This document shows positions 35,801 to 44,317 of a stretch of DNA of 64,000 nt, piece after piece (within the stretch, counting starts at the first letter, position 1; each line of letters starts with the position of its first letter). Below the pieces are notes generated by a model. It was not told the origin of the DNA, did not search any database, and was given only the letters and a program-made list of their open reading frames with translations. Source of the DNA: DASSUW01 sp036257565 (lineage in GTDB: Bacteria > Actinomycetota > Thermoleophilia > Solirubrobacterales > Solirubrobacteraceae); NCBI GenBank assembly GCA_036257565.1, contig DATAFH010000063.1, forward strand, positions 1 to 64,000, in the 5' to 3' direction. Position numbers and translations under genes: made by a program.

Positions 35801-36592
35801 CCGCCCCCGGCGCCGCGCGAGGAGGTGGCCGGGGGCCAAGACCCACCCGATGGCGTCGGCGAGGTCGCCGCCGAGGACGCTGGACTGGACCCGCGGGAAC
35901 GCGGCTCGCTGGTGCACAAGCTGCTCGAGGAGATCGACTTCGCCCGACCCGCGGCACCCGCGCTCGACGCGGTCGCCGAGCTCGCCGCCGCCTGGGGGCT
36001 CGAGCCCACCCCGGCCGAGCTCGAGGACGTGCGGCAGCTCGTGGCGGCGTTCGCCACCTCACCGCTGTGCGAGCGGCTGGCGGCCGCACATCGCCACCGC
36101 GCCGAAGCCCCGTTCGCGTTCACGTTCGACCCCGACGGCGGCGGCCCGTTGGTGACCGGCTTCCTCGACGTCGTCGCGACCGAGCCCGACGGCGGCGTGC
36201 TGATCGTCGACTACAAGTCCGACCGCCTCGACCAGGCGACCCCCCAGGAGGTCGTCGAGCGCGACTACGCCACCCAGCGGCTCGTCTACGCGCTGGCCGC
36301 CCTCCGCGACGGCGCGCCGCGCGCCGCGGTCGCCTACTGCTTCCTCGAGCGACCCGCCGAGCCGGTCACCGCCGCCTTCACGGCCGCCGACGCGCCCGCG
36401 CTGGCCGAGCGGCTGGCACGGCTGGCCGAGAACCTGCTCGACGGGCGCTACGCGGTCACCGACATGCCGCACCGGGAGCTGTGCGGCGACTGCCCCGGCC
36501 GCGCCGCCATGTGCTCGTGGCCGGAGAGCGCCACGCTCCGCGCTCAGCCCGGCGTCGCGGGGTCCTTGGGCGGCAGCACGGGCCCGTCGTAG
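32894..36592 (+). CDS. addA: AddA-like UvrD helicase-nuclease
   Basis: A 1232-aa SF1A helicase with a C-terminal nuclease. Motifs in order: FTPDQRAAVEDRAGSALLAA (Q motif), NAGSGKTAV (Walker A), LTFTEKAAGELRERV (Ia), MVDEFQDTNRLQL (II), GDEFQSIYGFRHADV (III), LMTIHRAKGLEFPVVCVADL (V), FYVAMTRAKERLILSGG (VI). The nuclease has LIVDYKSDRLD and, at the end, a cysteine cluster LCGDCPGRAAMC. A Pro/Gly-rich stretch of about 55 residues precedes the helicase core. The pair replaces the RecBCD or AdnAB machines of other bacteria. Its end overlaps the convergent YihY gene by 49 bp. Confidence 0.92.
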   Translation: MTVLATGTDDVDRAEGVAAAPGGGARGGGSPDSGGAARPGSSAGVDADRRPGPPFTPDQRAAVEDRAGSALLAANAGSGKTAVMVERFVEAVLEDGVRVGAILALTFTEKAAGELRERVRRRFTALGEVEAARDAEAAWIGTIHGFCARVLRARPLAAGLDPRFDVLDEAAAARLAERAFETALDAWAAAQGAPAVDLAAAYGPGLKDMITGAHEALRSRGHSRPRLPIPVRKGAPDPKQLTAARDAAAAALSTAADGKKVAAARAALDALSFPADGGTPWPADLDAATLGSGAKALDEPACVAYREAWEAYRSACADHHARQALILLDDLLDRFGAAYEQAKTARAAVDFADLELRVRDLLQDAHSRHTWAQRFTLIMVDEFQDTNRLQLDVLEALERDNLFAVGDEFQSIYGFRHADVTIFRERRARLPASRIRRLTHNFRSAAPLLEVINAAFAPELGPEFAPLVPGLPRVAEPPAGAPLRLFDPDGGPAAGDPPVELLVTDTRGWHEPELERVLGLAGGGAQPWRRAEARVVAHRLRAEVGAGRRPGDIVVLVRATGSLRLLEQALEEQGLPTYVVGGRGYWSQEQVRDGIAYLSALANPQDEEALLAVLASPFCGAGTDALVLLTQAGRESGRGAWAALRDGDGDWLKPLLEGERKRLEAFARFFAAERPRAERTPAEALLERAVAATGYDLAVLARSGGDRRLANLRKLMRLARDYERAEGPDLRGFLAYAVTQDLAEAREGEAALESDGLDAVRLMTIHRAKGLEFPVVCVADLGRAAATVRSRLLVGEGEAGLRLAPIGGGDAIPALAWERLADEAKLAEDEEERRLFYVAMTRAKERLILSGGVDCGRLPAPRPGGPPIDWVWRALGDDVSEREDSRFRCRVNAPATLGIVLPESALDPAGRPRAGAPATALPDAPAVLPAPPARPRPAPQRLSYSALGAYARCGYRFYLERVLGLPRVAPPPAPREEVAGGQDPPDGVGEVAAEDAGLDPRERGSLVHKLLEEIDFARPAAPALDAVAELAAAWGLEPTPAELEDVRQLVAAFATSPLCERLAAAHRHRAEAPFAFTFDPDGGGPLVTGFLDVVATEPDGGVLIVDYKSDRLDQATPQEVVERDYATQRLVYALAALRDGAPRAAVAYCFLERPAEPVTAAFTAADAPALAERLARLAENLLDGRYAVTDMPHRELCGDCPGRAAMCSWPESATLRAQPGVAGSLGGSTGPS

Positions 36593-37458
36593 TCCTCCGG
36601 CAGGTGCGCCGCCCGCCGCTGGTCGACCGCCACGTTGAGCTCCGCGCCGAACAGCAGCACGAGGTTCGTGAGGTAGAGCCAGACGAGCAGGATGACCACG
36701 GTCGCGAACGCGCCGTACGTCGCCGAGTACGTGGCGAAGTTCGAGACGTAGACGAAGAACCCGGCCGAGGCCAGGATCCAGGCGAGCACCCCGAACACCG
36801 CGCCCGGGGTGATGTACTGCCAGCGGCGGATCTCCACGTTGGGGGCGGCGTAGTAGACGATGGCGTAGATCAGCATCGCCACCAGCAGCGCCAGCGGCCA
36901 GCGCACCACCTCCCAGATCGCGACCACGTTGTCGCCCAGGCCGATGAGGCCCAGCACGTCGGCCGCCAGCCCACCGCCCAGGAACACCAGCACGCACGTG
37001 ATGAGCCCGAGCGCGATGAGCGCGATCGTCCACGCGAGGTTGAGCGCTTTCTGCTTGACGAGGCCTCGGCCCTCCTCCACGCGCCAGACGTGGTTGAGCG
37101 CGGCCCCCGCCGAGCCGAACGCGCCCGACGCGCCGTAGAGCGCGGTGGCGAGGCCGAGCACGAGCGCGCCCCTCGCCGTCCCGCGCTCGGACTGCGCGCT
37201 CTCGAGCGCCGCGGTCACCGCGTCGACGGTCTCCGGCGGCGCACCCGCCGACTTCAGGTAGTCCGCCGCATCGGTGATCAGCCCTTCCTGCCCGAACACG
37301 CCGAGCACCGCGACGCACACGAGCAGCGCCGGGAACAGCGAGAGCATCGAGAAGTACGTGATCGCCGCCGCCCAGCGCGTCATCTCATCATTCTGGAAGC
37401 GCTCGAACGCCCGCTTGAAGTCGCCGGGCGCCAGCACGGGACCCGGGCGCCGAGTCAC
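36544..37458 (-). CDS. YihY/BrkB-family membrane protein
   Basis: A 304-aa integral membrane protein with six or so helices. The family start is FKRAFERFQNDEMTRWAAAI, TYFSMLSLFPALLVCVAVLG, followed by RGALVLGLATALYGASGAFG and LVWLYLTNLVLLFGAELNVA near the end. Earlier annotation as a ribonuclease is not supported for this family; its role is unknown, possibly transport. The GTG start overlaps the stop of the ANTAR regulator gene (GTGA), so the two are co-translated. Confidence 0.9.
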   Translation of the reverse strand: MTRRPGPVLAPGDFKRAFERFQNDEMTRWAAAITYFSMLSLFPALLVCVAVLGVFGQEGLITDAADYLKSAGAPPETVDAVTAALESAQSERGTARGALVLGLATALYGASGAFGSAGAALNHVWRVEEGRGLVKQKALNLAWTIALIALGLITCVLVFLGGGLAADVLGLIGLGDNVVAIWEVVRWPLALLVAMLIYAIVYYAAPNVEIRRWQYITPGAVFGVLAWILASAGFFVYVSNFATYSATYGAFATVVILLVWLYLTNLVLLFGAELNVAVDQRRAAHLPEDYDGPVLPPKDPATPG

Positions 37459-38072
37459 GGGCGCCTGGGCAGCAGCGCGTGGCCGTCGACCACGGAGCGG
37501 GCCACGTCGATGACGCGACGGCCGCTCCCGCGCGAGTGATCGCGGAGCAGCTCGAACGCTCTCTGCTCGTCCACGCTGTGGCGCTCCATGAGGATGCCCT
37601 TGGCCCGCTCGATGACCGCGCGGCGCTCGAGCGCGCCCTCGAGCTGCCCGACCTTCTCGACGAGCTCGCGGTTCTCGCGATAGCGCCGCACCGCCACCTC
37701 GATCGTGCCCTGGATCGACTCGGGGTCCGACGACTCCGCGAACGCCGAGATCCCTGCCTCGGCGGCGCGGGAGAGGAAGTCGATGTCGGCGTCCGGGAGC
37801 TGAGCGACGACCGGGCCGTCCGCGAACTCGACCGCCTCGGCGATCAGCGCCAGCGCGTGTTCGTCGTCCTCGTGGACCACCACGATCGCCACCTGCGGGC
37901 TCTCGCGCGCGATCAGATCGACCGCTTCGGCGACCGAGACCGCGTACGGCGTGACCTCGTGCCCGAGCTGCTCGAGCACTTCGTGCAGGCCGCGGAGCGC
38001 CGACTCGTCCTCGTCGGCGATGAGGACTCTGAGGTTGGTCTCCTTGAGATTGCCGGTGGAATGCGACGTCAT
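37455..38072 (-). CDS. ANTAR-domain RNA-binding regulator with pseudo-receiver
   Basis: A 205-aa protein. Residues about 14-130 look like a CheY-type receiver (NLRVLIADEDESALRGLHEV, then QVAIVVVHEDDEHALALIAE), but the usual phosphorylated Asp is not at the expected place after the third strand, where VVVHE is found instead. The C-terminal ANTAR domain has LERRAVIERAKGILMERHSV, then DEQRAFELLRDHSRGSGRRV. ANTAR domains bind paired RNA hairpins and prevent termination. It is divergent from a SigB-type sigma factor gene across about 110 bp, so a role in general stress control is likely. Confidence 0.88.
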   Translation of the reverse strand: MTSHSTGNLKETNLRVLIADEDESALRGLHEVLEQLGHEVTPYAVSVAEAVDLIARESPQVAIVVVHEDDEHALALIAEAVEFADGPVVAQLPDADIDFLSRAAEAGISAFAESSDPESIQGTIEVAVRRYRENRELVEKVGQLEGALERRAVIERAKGILMERHSVDEQRAFELLRDHSRGSGRRVIDVARSVVDGHALLPRRP

Positions 38073-38180
38073 ACCGAGTGGGACTCGTACTACACTTGGA
38101 TTGTTGCGGCTCTGAAACCCGCCGCAGCACGCTAGCGCCCGACACCCCGGCGCGTCGTCAACACCGCGAACGGGGGAAGC

Positions 38181-39005
38181 GTGGCATTGATCGGACATCA
38201 GCCGGGCAACGGGGCAAGGGGCGGCGCGCACGCGCCGACGCTTGACGACCGGGCAGCTCGCACCCGCGAGGACCGGCGGTTGCTCGAGCGCTATCGCCGC
38301 TTCGGGGACGGGGCGGCCCGCGACCAGCTCGTGCAGCGCTTTCTGCCGCTCGCACGCCAGCTCGCGCGGCGCTACCAACGCGGCGGCGAGCCGCTGGACG
38401 ACCTCGTCCAGGTTGCGTCGCTGGGTCTCCTGAAGGCGATCGACCGGTTCGATCCGGACCGCCCGACCGCTTTCTCCTCGTTCGCGGTGCCGACGATCCT
38501 CGGCGAGCTCAAGCGTCACTTCCGAGACAAGGGCTGGTCCGTGCGCGTGCCGCGCGACCTCCAGGAGATGGCCGTGCGGCTCGAGCGGGAGACCGAGGAG
38601 CTGGCGTGGCGCCTCGGCCGCGCGCCAACTTCGGCCGAGGTCGCCGAGCACATGAAGATCACGCCCGAGCAGGTGCTCGAGGCCCGCGAGGCGGCGGGCG
38701 CCTACCGCGCCGTCTCGCTCGACCGCTCCCGGGACGACGACGACGAGGATCCCGTCGCCGACTCGATGGGCATCGAGGACCCCGGATTCGGTCGCGCCGA
38801 GGACCTGGCGACGATCGAGCGGCTGCTCTGCGTGCTCTCCGAGCGCGAGCGGGAGGTGCTGCGGCTCCGCTTCGGCGAGGACCTCACGCAGTCCGAGATC
38901 GGAGCGCGCGTGGGCGTCTCGCAGATGCACGTCTCCCGCCTCATCCGCCAGGCGATCGTGCGCCTGCGCGAGGCGGCACGGGAGCCGCAGGACGACGCGG
39001 CGTGA
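38181..39005 (+). CDS. SigB/SigF/SigG-family RNA polymerase sigma factor
   Basis: A 274-aa group 3 sigma factor from a GTG preceded by GGGGGAA. Region 2 has LVQRFLPLARQLARRYQRGG, EPLDDLVQVASLGLLKAIDR, FDPDRPTAFSSFAVPTILGE and LKRHFRDKGWSVRVPRDLQE; region 4 has FGEDLTQSEIGARVGVSQMH VSRLIRQA. The VSQMHVSR motif is typical of the SigB/SigF group. An acidic insertion SRDDDDEDPVADSMG links regions 3 and 4. It should be controlled by one of the RsbW-like kinases encoded at 42217 or 62913. Confidence 0.93.
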   Translation: MALIGHQPGNGARGGAHAPTLDDRAARTREDRRLLERYRRFGDGAARDQLVQRFLPLARQLARRYQRGGEPLDDLVQVASLGLLKAIDRFDPDRPTAFSSFAVPTILGELKRHFRDKGWSVRVPRDLQEMAVRLERETEELAWRLGRAPTSAEVAEHMKITPEQVLEAREAAGAYRAVSLDRSRDDDDEDPVADSMGIEDPGFGRAEDLATIERLLCVLSEREREVLRLRFGEDLTQSEIGARVGVSQMHVSRLIRQAIVRLREAAREPQDDAA

Positions 39006-39037
39006 CCCCGTTGCCCATGGCCGGGTACGATCGCGCC

Positions 39038-39367
39038 ATGGAGCACTGGGATCTGCGGACGCTCGACGTTGAGCCGCACCAGCCGAGGATCCTGCATTCC
39101 GCCCGTGGCGAGGCGCGCTCCATCGCCATCAACCTGCCGGCGGGCGAGTCGTTGCAGGATCATCAGGTGCACGAACGGGCGTACCTCGTCGTCGTGGAAG
39201 GCGCGGTCGAGGTGCGCAATCTGAACGCGTCGATCGAGGGCGGAGAGGGCTTTGCCGTCGTGTTCGACCCGCAGGAACGTCATGAAGTGAGGGCGACGCG
39301 CCATGCGCGCCTGCTGCTGGTGCTGGCACCATGGCCGGGCGACGGCCATCCGGGGGCACGAGACTAG
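39038..39367 (+). CDS. Small cupin-domain protein
   Basis: A 109-aa single cupin: AINLPAGESLQDHQVHERAY, LVVVEGAVEVRNLNASIEGG, and VVFDPQERHEVRATRHARLL. The ATG 39038 is 6 nt downstream of TACGAT (39026-39031), a leaderless-type -10 box; ATG 39017 is less likely for that reason. It lies between the sigma factor and the ABC ATPase. The ligand is unknown. Confidence 0.8.
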   Translation: MEHWDLRTLDVEPHQPRILHSARGEARSIAINLPAGESLQDHQVHERAYLVVVEGAVEVRNLNASIEGGEGFAVVFDPQERHEVRATRHARLLLVLAPWPGDGHPGARD

Positions 39368-39382
39368 AGGAGGGGAGAGCAG

Positions 39383-40566
<1,184 letters not shown>

Positions 40567-40570
<4 letters not shown>

Positions 40571-41448
40571 CGGACGCGACGCGGCGGCGGACGGCGCCTG
40601 CGTCGGCGCCGCCGCTCCTCGCGGCGCAGCTCCTCGAGCACCTCGTCGCTCCACTCGTGCGTGCGCAGGACGCGGTAGCGGTCCGCGGCCACACGCATAT
40701 ACGCCTCGGTCTCGGTCTCGTCGCGCTCGATCAGGTCCCCGGCGCGCAGGAGGTCGACGACCGGCTCGTACTCCTCGTCGAACCAGTGCTGGGCCACCTC
40801 GGCGCGGTCCATGTAGGTGCCGCGGTTCTGCATGGCGCGAAAGCCCCATGCCTCCACCGCCTCCGACAGCGTCCCGTAGAGCCACGGGTCGGTCACCGAG
40901 ATGCGACCGCGGGCGTCGGAAGGGAGCGGGACGCGCTCGCGGAAGAGCCGCTCGTGGTCCTTCAGCGGCAGGTCGGAGACGCGGGTGTCCTCCCCGAGCC
41001 GGAGCCGGGTGTTGACCTCCGTCACGTAGGCGTCGATGTCCCGCCGGCCCAGTGACTTGGCGACCGACACGCGGTGGTGGCCGTCGCGCACGAAGTAGAG
41101 GTCGCCGACCTTGTACAGCGAGACAGGCGGAAGCGACTCCCCGCGCCGCTGGGCGGAGGCGATCCGCTCCCAGCGGCTGCGCAGGCGCGCGTTGGTCGGC
41201 CGCAGGCCACGGTCGAAGTCCACCGTGCGGTCGACGGTGCCGACGATCGCGTCGAGCGGCACGATCTGCAGCCCCAGGTCGTGCTGGCCGGTGCGCCCGA
41301 GCGCGTCGACGACCTCCTCGAAGGGCAGCATGAGCGCCACGTCGTCGGGCTCGCGGCGGAGGCGGCGGCCGATCTCGGCCAGCAGGCGAGACCGCCGCGC
41401 ACGGGAGAAGTCCGACTGGGCGTCAGAGCCTGAGAAGCCCGTGCTCAC
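40567..41448 (-). CDS. ParB/sulfiredoxin-fold protein of unknown role
   Basis: A 293-aa protein starting at GTG. The central part has the ParB-N-like signature QIVPLDAIVGTVDRTVDFDR, then SLYKVGDLYFVRDGHHRVSV AKSLG, which in this superfamily binds nucleotide phosphates. A long alpha-helical part follows (DPWLYGTLSEAVEAWGFRAM), and the C-terminus is a run of Arg and Pro. No helix-turn-helix or centromere-type domain is visible, so it is unlikely to be a true ParB. It is the last gene of the leftward operon with a STAS protein and RsbW-like proteins, which suggests a stress-signalling role. Confidence 0.75.
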
Positions 41449-41460
41449 GCATGCGGGGCC

Positions 41461-41826
41461 TCACCCGCTGCTGCCGACGGCGTCGCCGTCGAGCGCGTCG
41501 TCCAACGACCGGACGAGCGTGAAGACGCCGTCGAGACCGGTGATCCGGAACGTCTTCACGATGGCCTGATTGTCGCAGACCACCACGAGGGTCCCGCCGC
41601 GGAGCTTCAGCCGCCGGTGGGCGCCGATCAGCACGGCGAGGCTCGAGGAGTCGATGAAGGTCGTACCGGTCAGGTCCACGATGACCTGCGAGACCCCGGC
41701 GTCGATCGGCTCCGAGATCCGCTGCTTGAACGCCGGCGCGGTGAAGAGGTCGATCTCCCCGGTGACCGCGACGACATGGGCATCTCGGCCGGCCTTTCGG
41801 TCGGTGATCGAGAACTGAAGACTCAA
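41461..41826 (-). CDS. STAS anti-sigma factor antagonist
   Basis: A 121-aa RsbV/SpoIIAA-type protein. The core is HVVAVTGEIDLFTAPAFKQR, then VIVDLTGTTFIDSSSLAVLI with the phosphorylatable Ser in DSSS, and TLVVVCDNQAIVKTFRITGL. When unphosphorylated it binds an RsbW-type kinase and frees the sigma factor. The TTG start is one base after the stop of the upstream gene (TGAGTTG), so translation is coupled. It belongs to the operon of 42651 to 40567. Confidence 0.9.
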   Translation of the reverse strand: MSLQFSITDRKAGRDAHVVAVTGEIDLFTAPAFKQRISEPIDAGVSQVIVDLTGTTFIDSSSLAVLIGAHRRLKLRGGTLVVVCDNQAIVKTFRITGLDGVFTLVRSLDDALDGDAVGSSG

Positions 41827-41827
41827 C

Positions 41828-42220
41828 TCACCCGCCGTTGACGTAGGCGAGGCGGACGTGCAGGAACTCCTCGTCGCCCTCGGGCGAAACCGACAGCTCG
41901 TCCGCGAGCTGCTCGATCACGTTGCCCACGCCGGGGACGGCGGCGTCCACGATCAGAGCCTGGCCGCCGCCGTGCCGCAGCGGGCCGACGCGCAGCAGGA
42001 GCGAGCGGTCGCCGGGATCGAGCGCCACGTTGATCTTGTCGTCCACGCTGTGCGCGGGCGCCCGGGCGGCGATCAGGTCGGCGACGAGCACCGCGTCATC
42101 GAGCCGGTCGAGCGGCAGGTCGGCGCGGGCGGCGAGCATGCCGACGACCCGGCGGAGGATGGGACCGACGAGAGGGCCAGAGGCGATCGACACGGTCGTC
42201 GCAGGCTCGGCCACGGTCAT
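41828..42220 (-). CDS. Degenerate HATPase-like protein in anti-sigma operon
   Basis: A 130-aa protein whose order of parts matches RsbW kinases: IASGPLVGPILRRVVGMLAA, ADLPLDRLDDAVLVADLIAA at the N-box position, DDKINVALDPGDRSLLLRVG, and GNVIEQLADELSVSPEGDEE. The catalytic Glu and Asn of the usual EACTN motif and the GxGLPL loop are missing. It is therefore probably a non-catalytic relative that may compete with or tether the neighbouring kinase. It overlaps the upstream rsbW-like gene by 4 bp. Confidence 0.65.
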   Translation of the reverse strand: MTVAEPATTVSIASGPLVGPILRRVVGMLAARADLPLDRLDDAVLVADLIAARAPAHSVDDKINVALDPGDRSLLLRVGPLRHGGGQALIVDAAVPGVGNVIEQLADELSVSPEGDEEFLHVRLAYVNGG

Positions 42221-42651
42221 ACGACCAGCAGCCGTGGTCGGCACGGGAAGGTCATGGCGAGCCGGCTCCCGCTCGGCGAGCCCGGCTCGATCCTGACCGA
42301 GTCCGCCAGCGCCGCGATCAGCGGCAGCCCAAGGCCCGGTCCGGTGGTGTCCGCGCTGGGGCCCATGCCGCGTCCGCGATCGACCACGATCAGCTCCAGG
42401 CCACCGCCGCTGGGCCGGACGATGACGTCGATCGGCCCGGGGTCGTCGCCGTCCTGGTACGCGTGGCGCACGACGTTCGTGCATGCCTCGGTCACGGCGA
42501 GGCGCATGTCCTCGATGACGTCGGGCGGCAGCTCGAGCGCCTCGGCGAAGGCGCCGAGCACGTGCCGGATCACCGCGACGTTCTCGGGACGGGCCGGCAG
42601 CGTGAGCCTGACGTCGGTGCTCTCGAGGGTGAACTTGTTGCGGCCCATCAT
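42217..42651 (-). CDS. RsbW-type anti-sigma factor kinase
   Basis: A 144-aa GHKL ATPase. The N box is MRLAVTEACTNVVRHAYQDG, the G1 box VVDRGRGMG and the G2 box GLGLPLIAALADSVR. It should hold a SigB-like sigma factor inactive and phosphorylate a STAS antagonist. Two ATG codons (42651, 42648) are possible; no ribosome site is obvious. A GTTA-N16-GGGTAG box lies 16-41 bp upstream, so the sigma factor it controls may drive it. It heads an operon with the degenerate HATPase, STAS and ParB-like genes. Confidence 0.92.
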   Translation of the reverse strand: MMGRNKFTLESTDVRLTLPARPENVAVIRHVLGAFAEALELPPDVIEDMRLAVTEACTNVVRHAYQDGDDPGPIDVIVRPSGGGLELIVVDRGRGMGPSADTTGPGLGLPLIAALADSVRIEPGSPSGSRLAMTFPCRPRLLVV

Positions 42652-42666
42652 TGAACTTTTGCTGCT

Positions 42667-42692
42667 CTACCCCGGCTCAAGTCGGACGTAAC
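42667..42692 (-). promoter_or_regulatory. SigB/SigF-type promoter for rsbW operon
   Basis: On the minus strand GTTA (42692-42689) and GGGTAG (42672-42667) are separated by 16 bp. The pattern matches SigB/SigF consensus promoters (GTTT, then about 15 bp, GGGTAT). The start codon lies 15 bp downstream. Confidence 0.6.
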
Positions 42693-42779
42693 GGCGCCGG
42701 CGACCGGGGTCTCGAAGTGAACCTGCCGTTGCGAAGAGGGTTCGGAGCATGACATATGATCGCTGCGAGGAGAGCGGGC

Positions 42780-43187
42780 TTGACGGACGAACGACAAGAG
42801 CGCCGGGGGGCGTCCGGCATCGACGCGGGCGGGATCCGGCCCTCGGCGTCGTACGGGATCGCGGATCGCCCGGAGGTCGACGGGATCGCCGTCCTCGCCC
42901 TCGTGGGCGAGCTCGACCTCGCGGCCGCGCCACTGCTACGCGCGCGGATCGAGCAAGCCGGGACCGGACGTGCGCTGGTCATCGACTTCGCGCGCGTCAC
43001 GTTCGTCGACTCGGCGGTGCTCAAGGAGCTGCTGCGCGCCCGGGGCGAGCTCGCCGCGAACGGCGTCCGGCTCGTGCTCGCGGGGGTCCCGATGCCGGTG
43101 CGCCGCCTGCTCGACCTCACGCGCACATCCGAGCTGTTCGAGGATGCCGAGAACGTCGAGGCGGCGCTCACGCAGCTGAGCGCCTGA
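42780..43187 (+). CDS. STAS anti-sigma factor antagonist
   Basis: A 135-aa STAS protein with a 35-residue N-terminal extension (DERQERRGASGIDAGGIRPS). The core is GIAVLALVGELDLAAAPLLR, ALVIDFARVTFVDSAVLKEL with the regulatory Ser in DSAV, and RLVLAGVPMPVRRLLDLTRT. I start it at TTG 42780 because AGGAG lies 7 nt upstream; the in-frame ATG at 42756 lies inside TATGAT (42755-42760), a likely -10 box. It is divergent from the rsbW operon and convergent with a DUF1360 gene, which it overlaps by 20 bp. Confidence 0.88.
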   Translation: MTDERQERRGASGIDAGGIRPSASYGIADRPEVDGIAVLALVGELDLAAAPLLRARIEQAGTGRALVIDFARVTFVDSAVLKELLRARGELAANGVRLVLAGVPMPVRRLLDLTRTSELFEDAENVEAALTQLSA

Positions 43188-43662
43188 GCGGCGTCGCGGG
43201 TTCCCTGGCGGCCTGTCCGCTCGTCGTCGCGCCCGCGCACAGCCAGCTGAAGCCGGCCTGCAGCATGTCGTTGCCCGCCGACGCAGCGAGCACGGTGGCC
43301 ACGGCACGGCCCGTGGCTGGCGCGTGCAGGCGCAGCGCCACCAGCCCGAGGGCGCTCCAGGCGCCTGTGCAGCGAGTGCACGTGAGCAGCTCGCCGACGG
43401 CGTAGCGGAGTCGCCGGCCCTTCGGGCGCGGCTTCGGGCCCTCCTCGTCCACGAACGGCTGGCGAAGCCACGACTCCGCCTTCTCCTTGACGATCAGCTT
43501 CGAGAGCGCGAACGTGGCGGCCGCGACGACCGGGACCTCGCCCGTCGGCACCGACTCCCGGCCGCGCGCGCTCAGCGCCGTGACGCCGAGCAGCGCGCCG
43601 TAGACCGTCGACAGCGCGGCGTAGTCGGACGGCTCGGTCGGCGTCTGCGAGACGGGCCGCAC
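43168..43662 (-). CDS. DUF1360 membrane protein
   Basis: A 164-aa protein of the DUF1360 family. The N-terminal hydrophobic part (YAALSTVYGALLGVTALSAR, VVAAATFALSKLIVKEKAES WLRQPF) is followed by a cysteine motif ELLTCTRCTGAWSALGLVAL and a second hydrophobic region. The CTRC pair could bind metal. Family function is unknown; related genes in Bacillus are linked to stress or spore coats. It starts at GTG 43662, 1 bp after a proline-rich small ORF, and an upstream GTTA-N15-GGGTAC box suggests general-stress control. Confidence 0.85.
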   Translation of the reverse strand: MRPVSQTPTEPSDYAALSTVYGALLGVTALSARGRESVPTGEVPVVAAATFALSKLIVKEKAESWLRQPFVDEEGPKPRPKGRRLRYAVGELLTCTRCTGAWSALGLVALRLHAPATGRAVATVLAASAGNDMLQAGFSWLCAGATTSGQAAREPATPLRRSAA

Positions 43663-43663
43663 G

Positions 43664-43771
43664 TCAGATCGGGCGGGGATTCGGGTCGGGGGGCAGCGGC
43701 CCGGGCTCGGGCGTGGGGCTCGGAGGCGCCGGCGGCGGCTCGGGCCGTGGTGTGGGAGCGGGAGCGGTCAC
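43664..43771 (-). CDS. Proline-rich 35-aa ORF
   Basis: From GTG 43771 the frame encodes a 35-aa peptide in which nearly half the residues are proline (TPRPEPPPAPPSPTPEPGPL), ending in TGA 1 bp before the DUF1360 start. The promoter-like GTTA-N15-GGGTAC box ends 11 bp before the GTG. Such ORFs are easily missed. It may be a translated leader for the DUF1360 gene or a very small wall peptide. No homology is recognised, so it may also be spurious. Confidence 0.35.
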   Translation of the reverse strand: MTAPAPTPRPEPPPAPPSPTPEPGPLPPDPNPRPI

Positions 43772-43781
43772 GAGATCTCGC

Positions 43782-43806
43782 GTACCCGGGTGCGGCGTGC
43801 CCTAAC
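43782..43806 (-). promoter_or_regulatory. SigB/SigF-type promoter for DUF1360 unit
   Basis: On the minus strand GTTA (43806-43803) and GGGTAC (43787-43782) are separated by 15 bp. This matches the boxes at 42667-42692 and 63783-63807 in layout. Confidence 0.55.
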
Positions 43807-43809
43807 GAC

Positions 43810-43838
43810 CGAGACGCCCCCGGACGGAGGGCGCCTCG
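43810..43838. terminator. Hairpin in gap before DUF1360 promoter
   Basis: CGAGACGCCC (43810-43819) and GGGCGCCTCG (43829-43838) pair with one A-C mismatch and a 9-nt loop. It lies between the leftward gene at 43991-44308 and the DUF1360 unit and is the likely terminator of the former. The rest of 43839-43990 shows no gene. Confidence 0.55.
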
Positions 43839-43990
43839 GCATATGAGGAGGAGGGTTCGACGCGCCGATCGGAGGTTCAAGGGCGTTTCCGCGACGCGAC
43901 AACCAGTGAGTTCCCCTTCACCGCACCTCGCAAACCCTGCGGTGCGCGTCGGCGTGCTCGGCGCGTTGCCGCTCGCCGGGAACCGTCGGT

Positions 43991-44308
43991 TCAGCGCGGT
44001 CGGTCGCTGAGGCGCTCGGACTCGGGAGCCGGCGGGTGGCCGCCCTCGCCCTCCCCGCCGACACCGCCGGAGCCGGCGGGCGGCCGCGACCCGCGGGCGG
44101 GCTCGGCGCCGCCGCCGTCGAGGCCCTCGACGGTGCGGCCCTCCTCCGTCTGCCGGCCGGCGTGCTGGTCCGTGTCGCCGAGCGGGGTGGTCTCGTCCGG
44201 CCGGGCGATGGCCGCCTCCTGGCGTGAGCGGGTGGCCCGCAGCACGAAGAACGTCACGCCGGCGGCGACGATGAGCAGGACGAGGATGGCGGCGATCACG
44301 TAGCCCAT
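43991..44308 (-). CDS. Small single-pass membrane protein
   Basis: A 105-aa protein. The N-terminus is one membrane helix (YVIAAILVLLIVAAGVTFFV) and the rest is a hydrophilic, Gly/Glu/Pro-rich tail (DETTPLGDTDQHAGRQTEEG) without structure. The family is unknown. The ATG is 9 bp from GGGTAG of a GTTT-N17-GGGTAG box, so it may be transcribed as a near-leaderless message under a SigB-like sigma factor. It is divergent from the HAD hydrolase gene. Confidence 0.7.
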   Translation of the reverse strand: MGYVIAAILVLLIVAAGVTFFVLRATRSRQEAAIARPDETTPLGDTDQHAGRQTEEGRTVEGLDGGGAEPARGSRPPAGSGGVGGEGEGGHPPAPESERLSDRPR

Positions 44309-44317
44309 GCTTGACGG

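Noticed and set aside
32846..35917. A 1023-codon open frame on the minus strand
   Set aside because: It lies opposite the addA helicase gene, whose seven helicase motifs leave no doubt about the coding strand.
39020..39031. GGGTAC upstream of the small cupin gene as another SigB-type promoter
   Set aside because: No GTTW-like box lies 15-17 bp upstream; TACGAT alone explains a leaderless start. Similar lone GGGTA sequences at 25562 and 59037 were rejected for the same reason.
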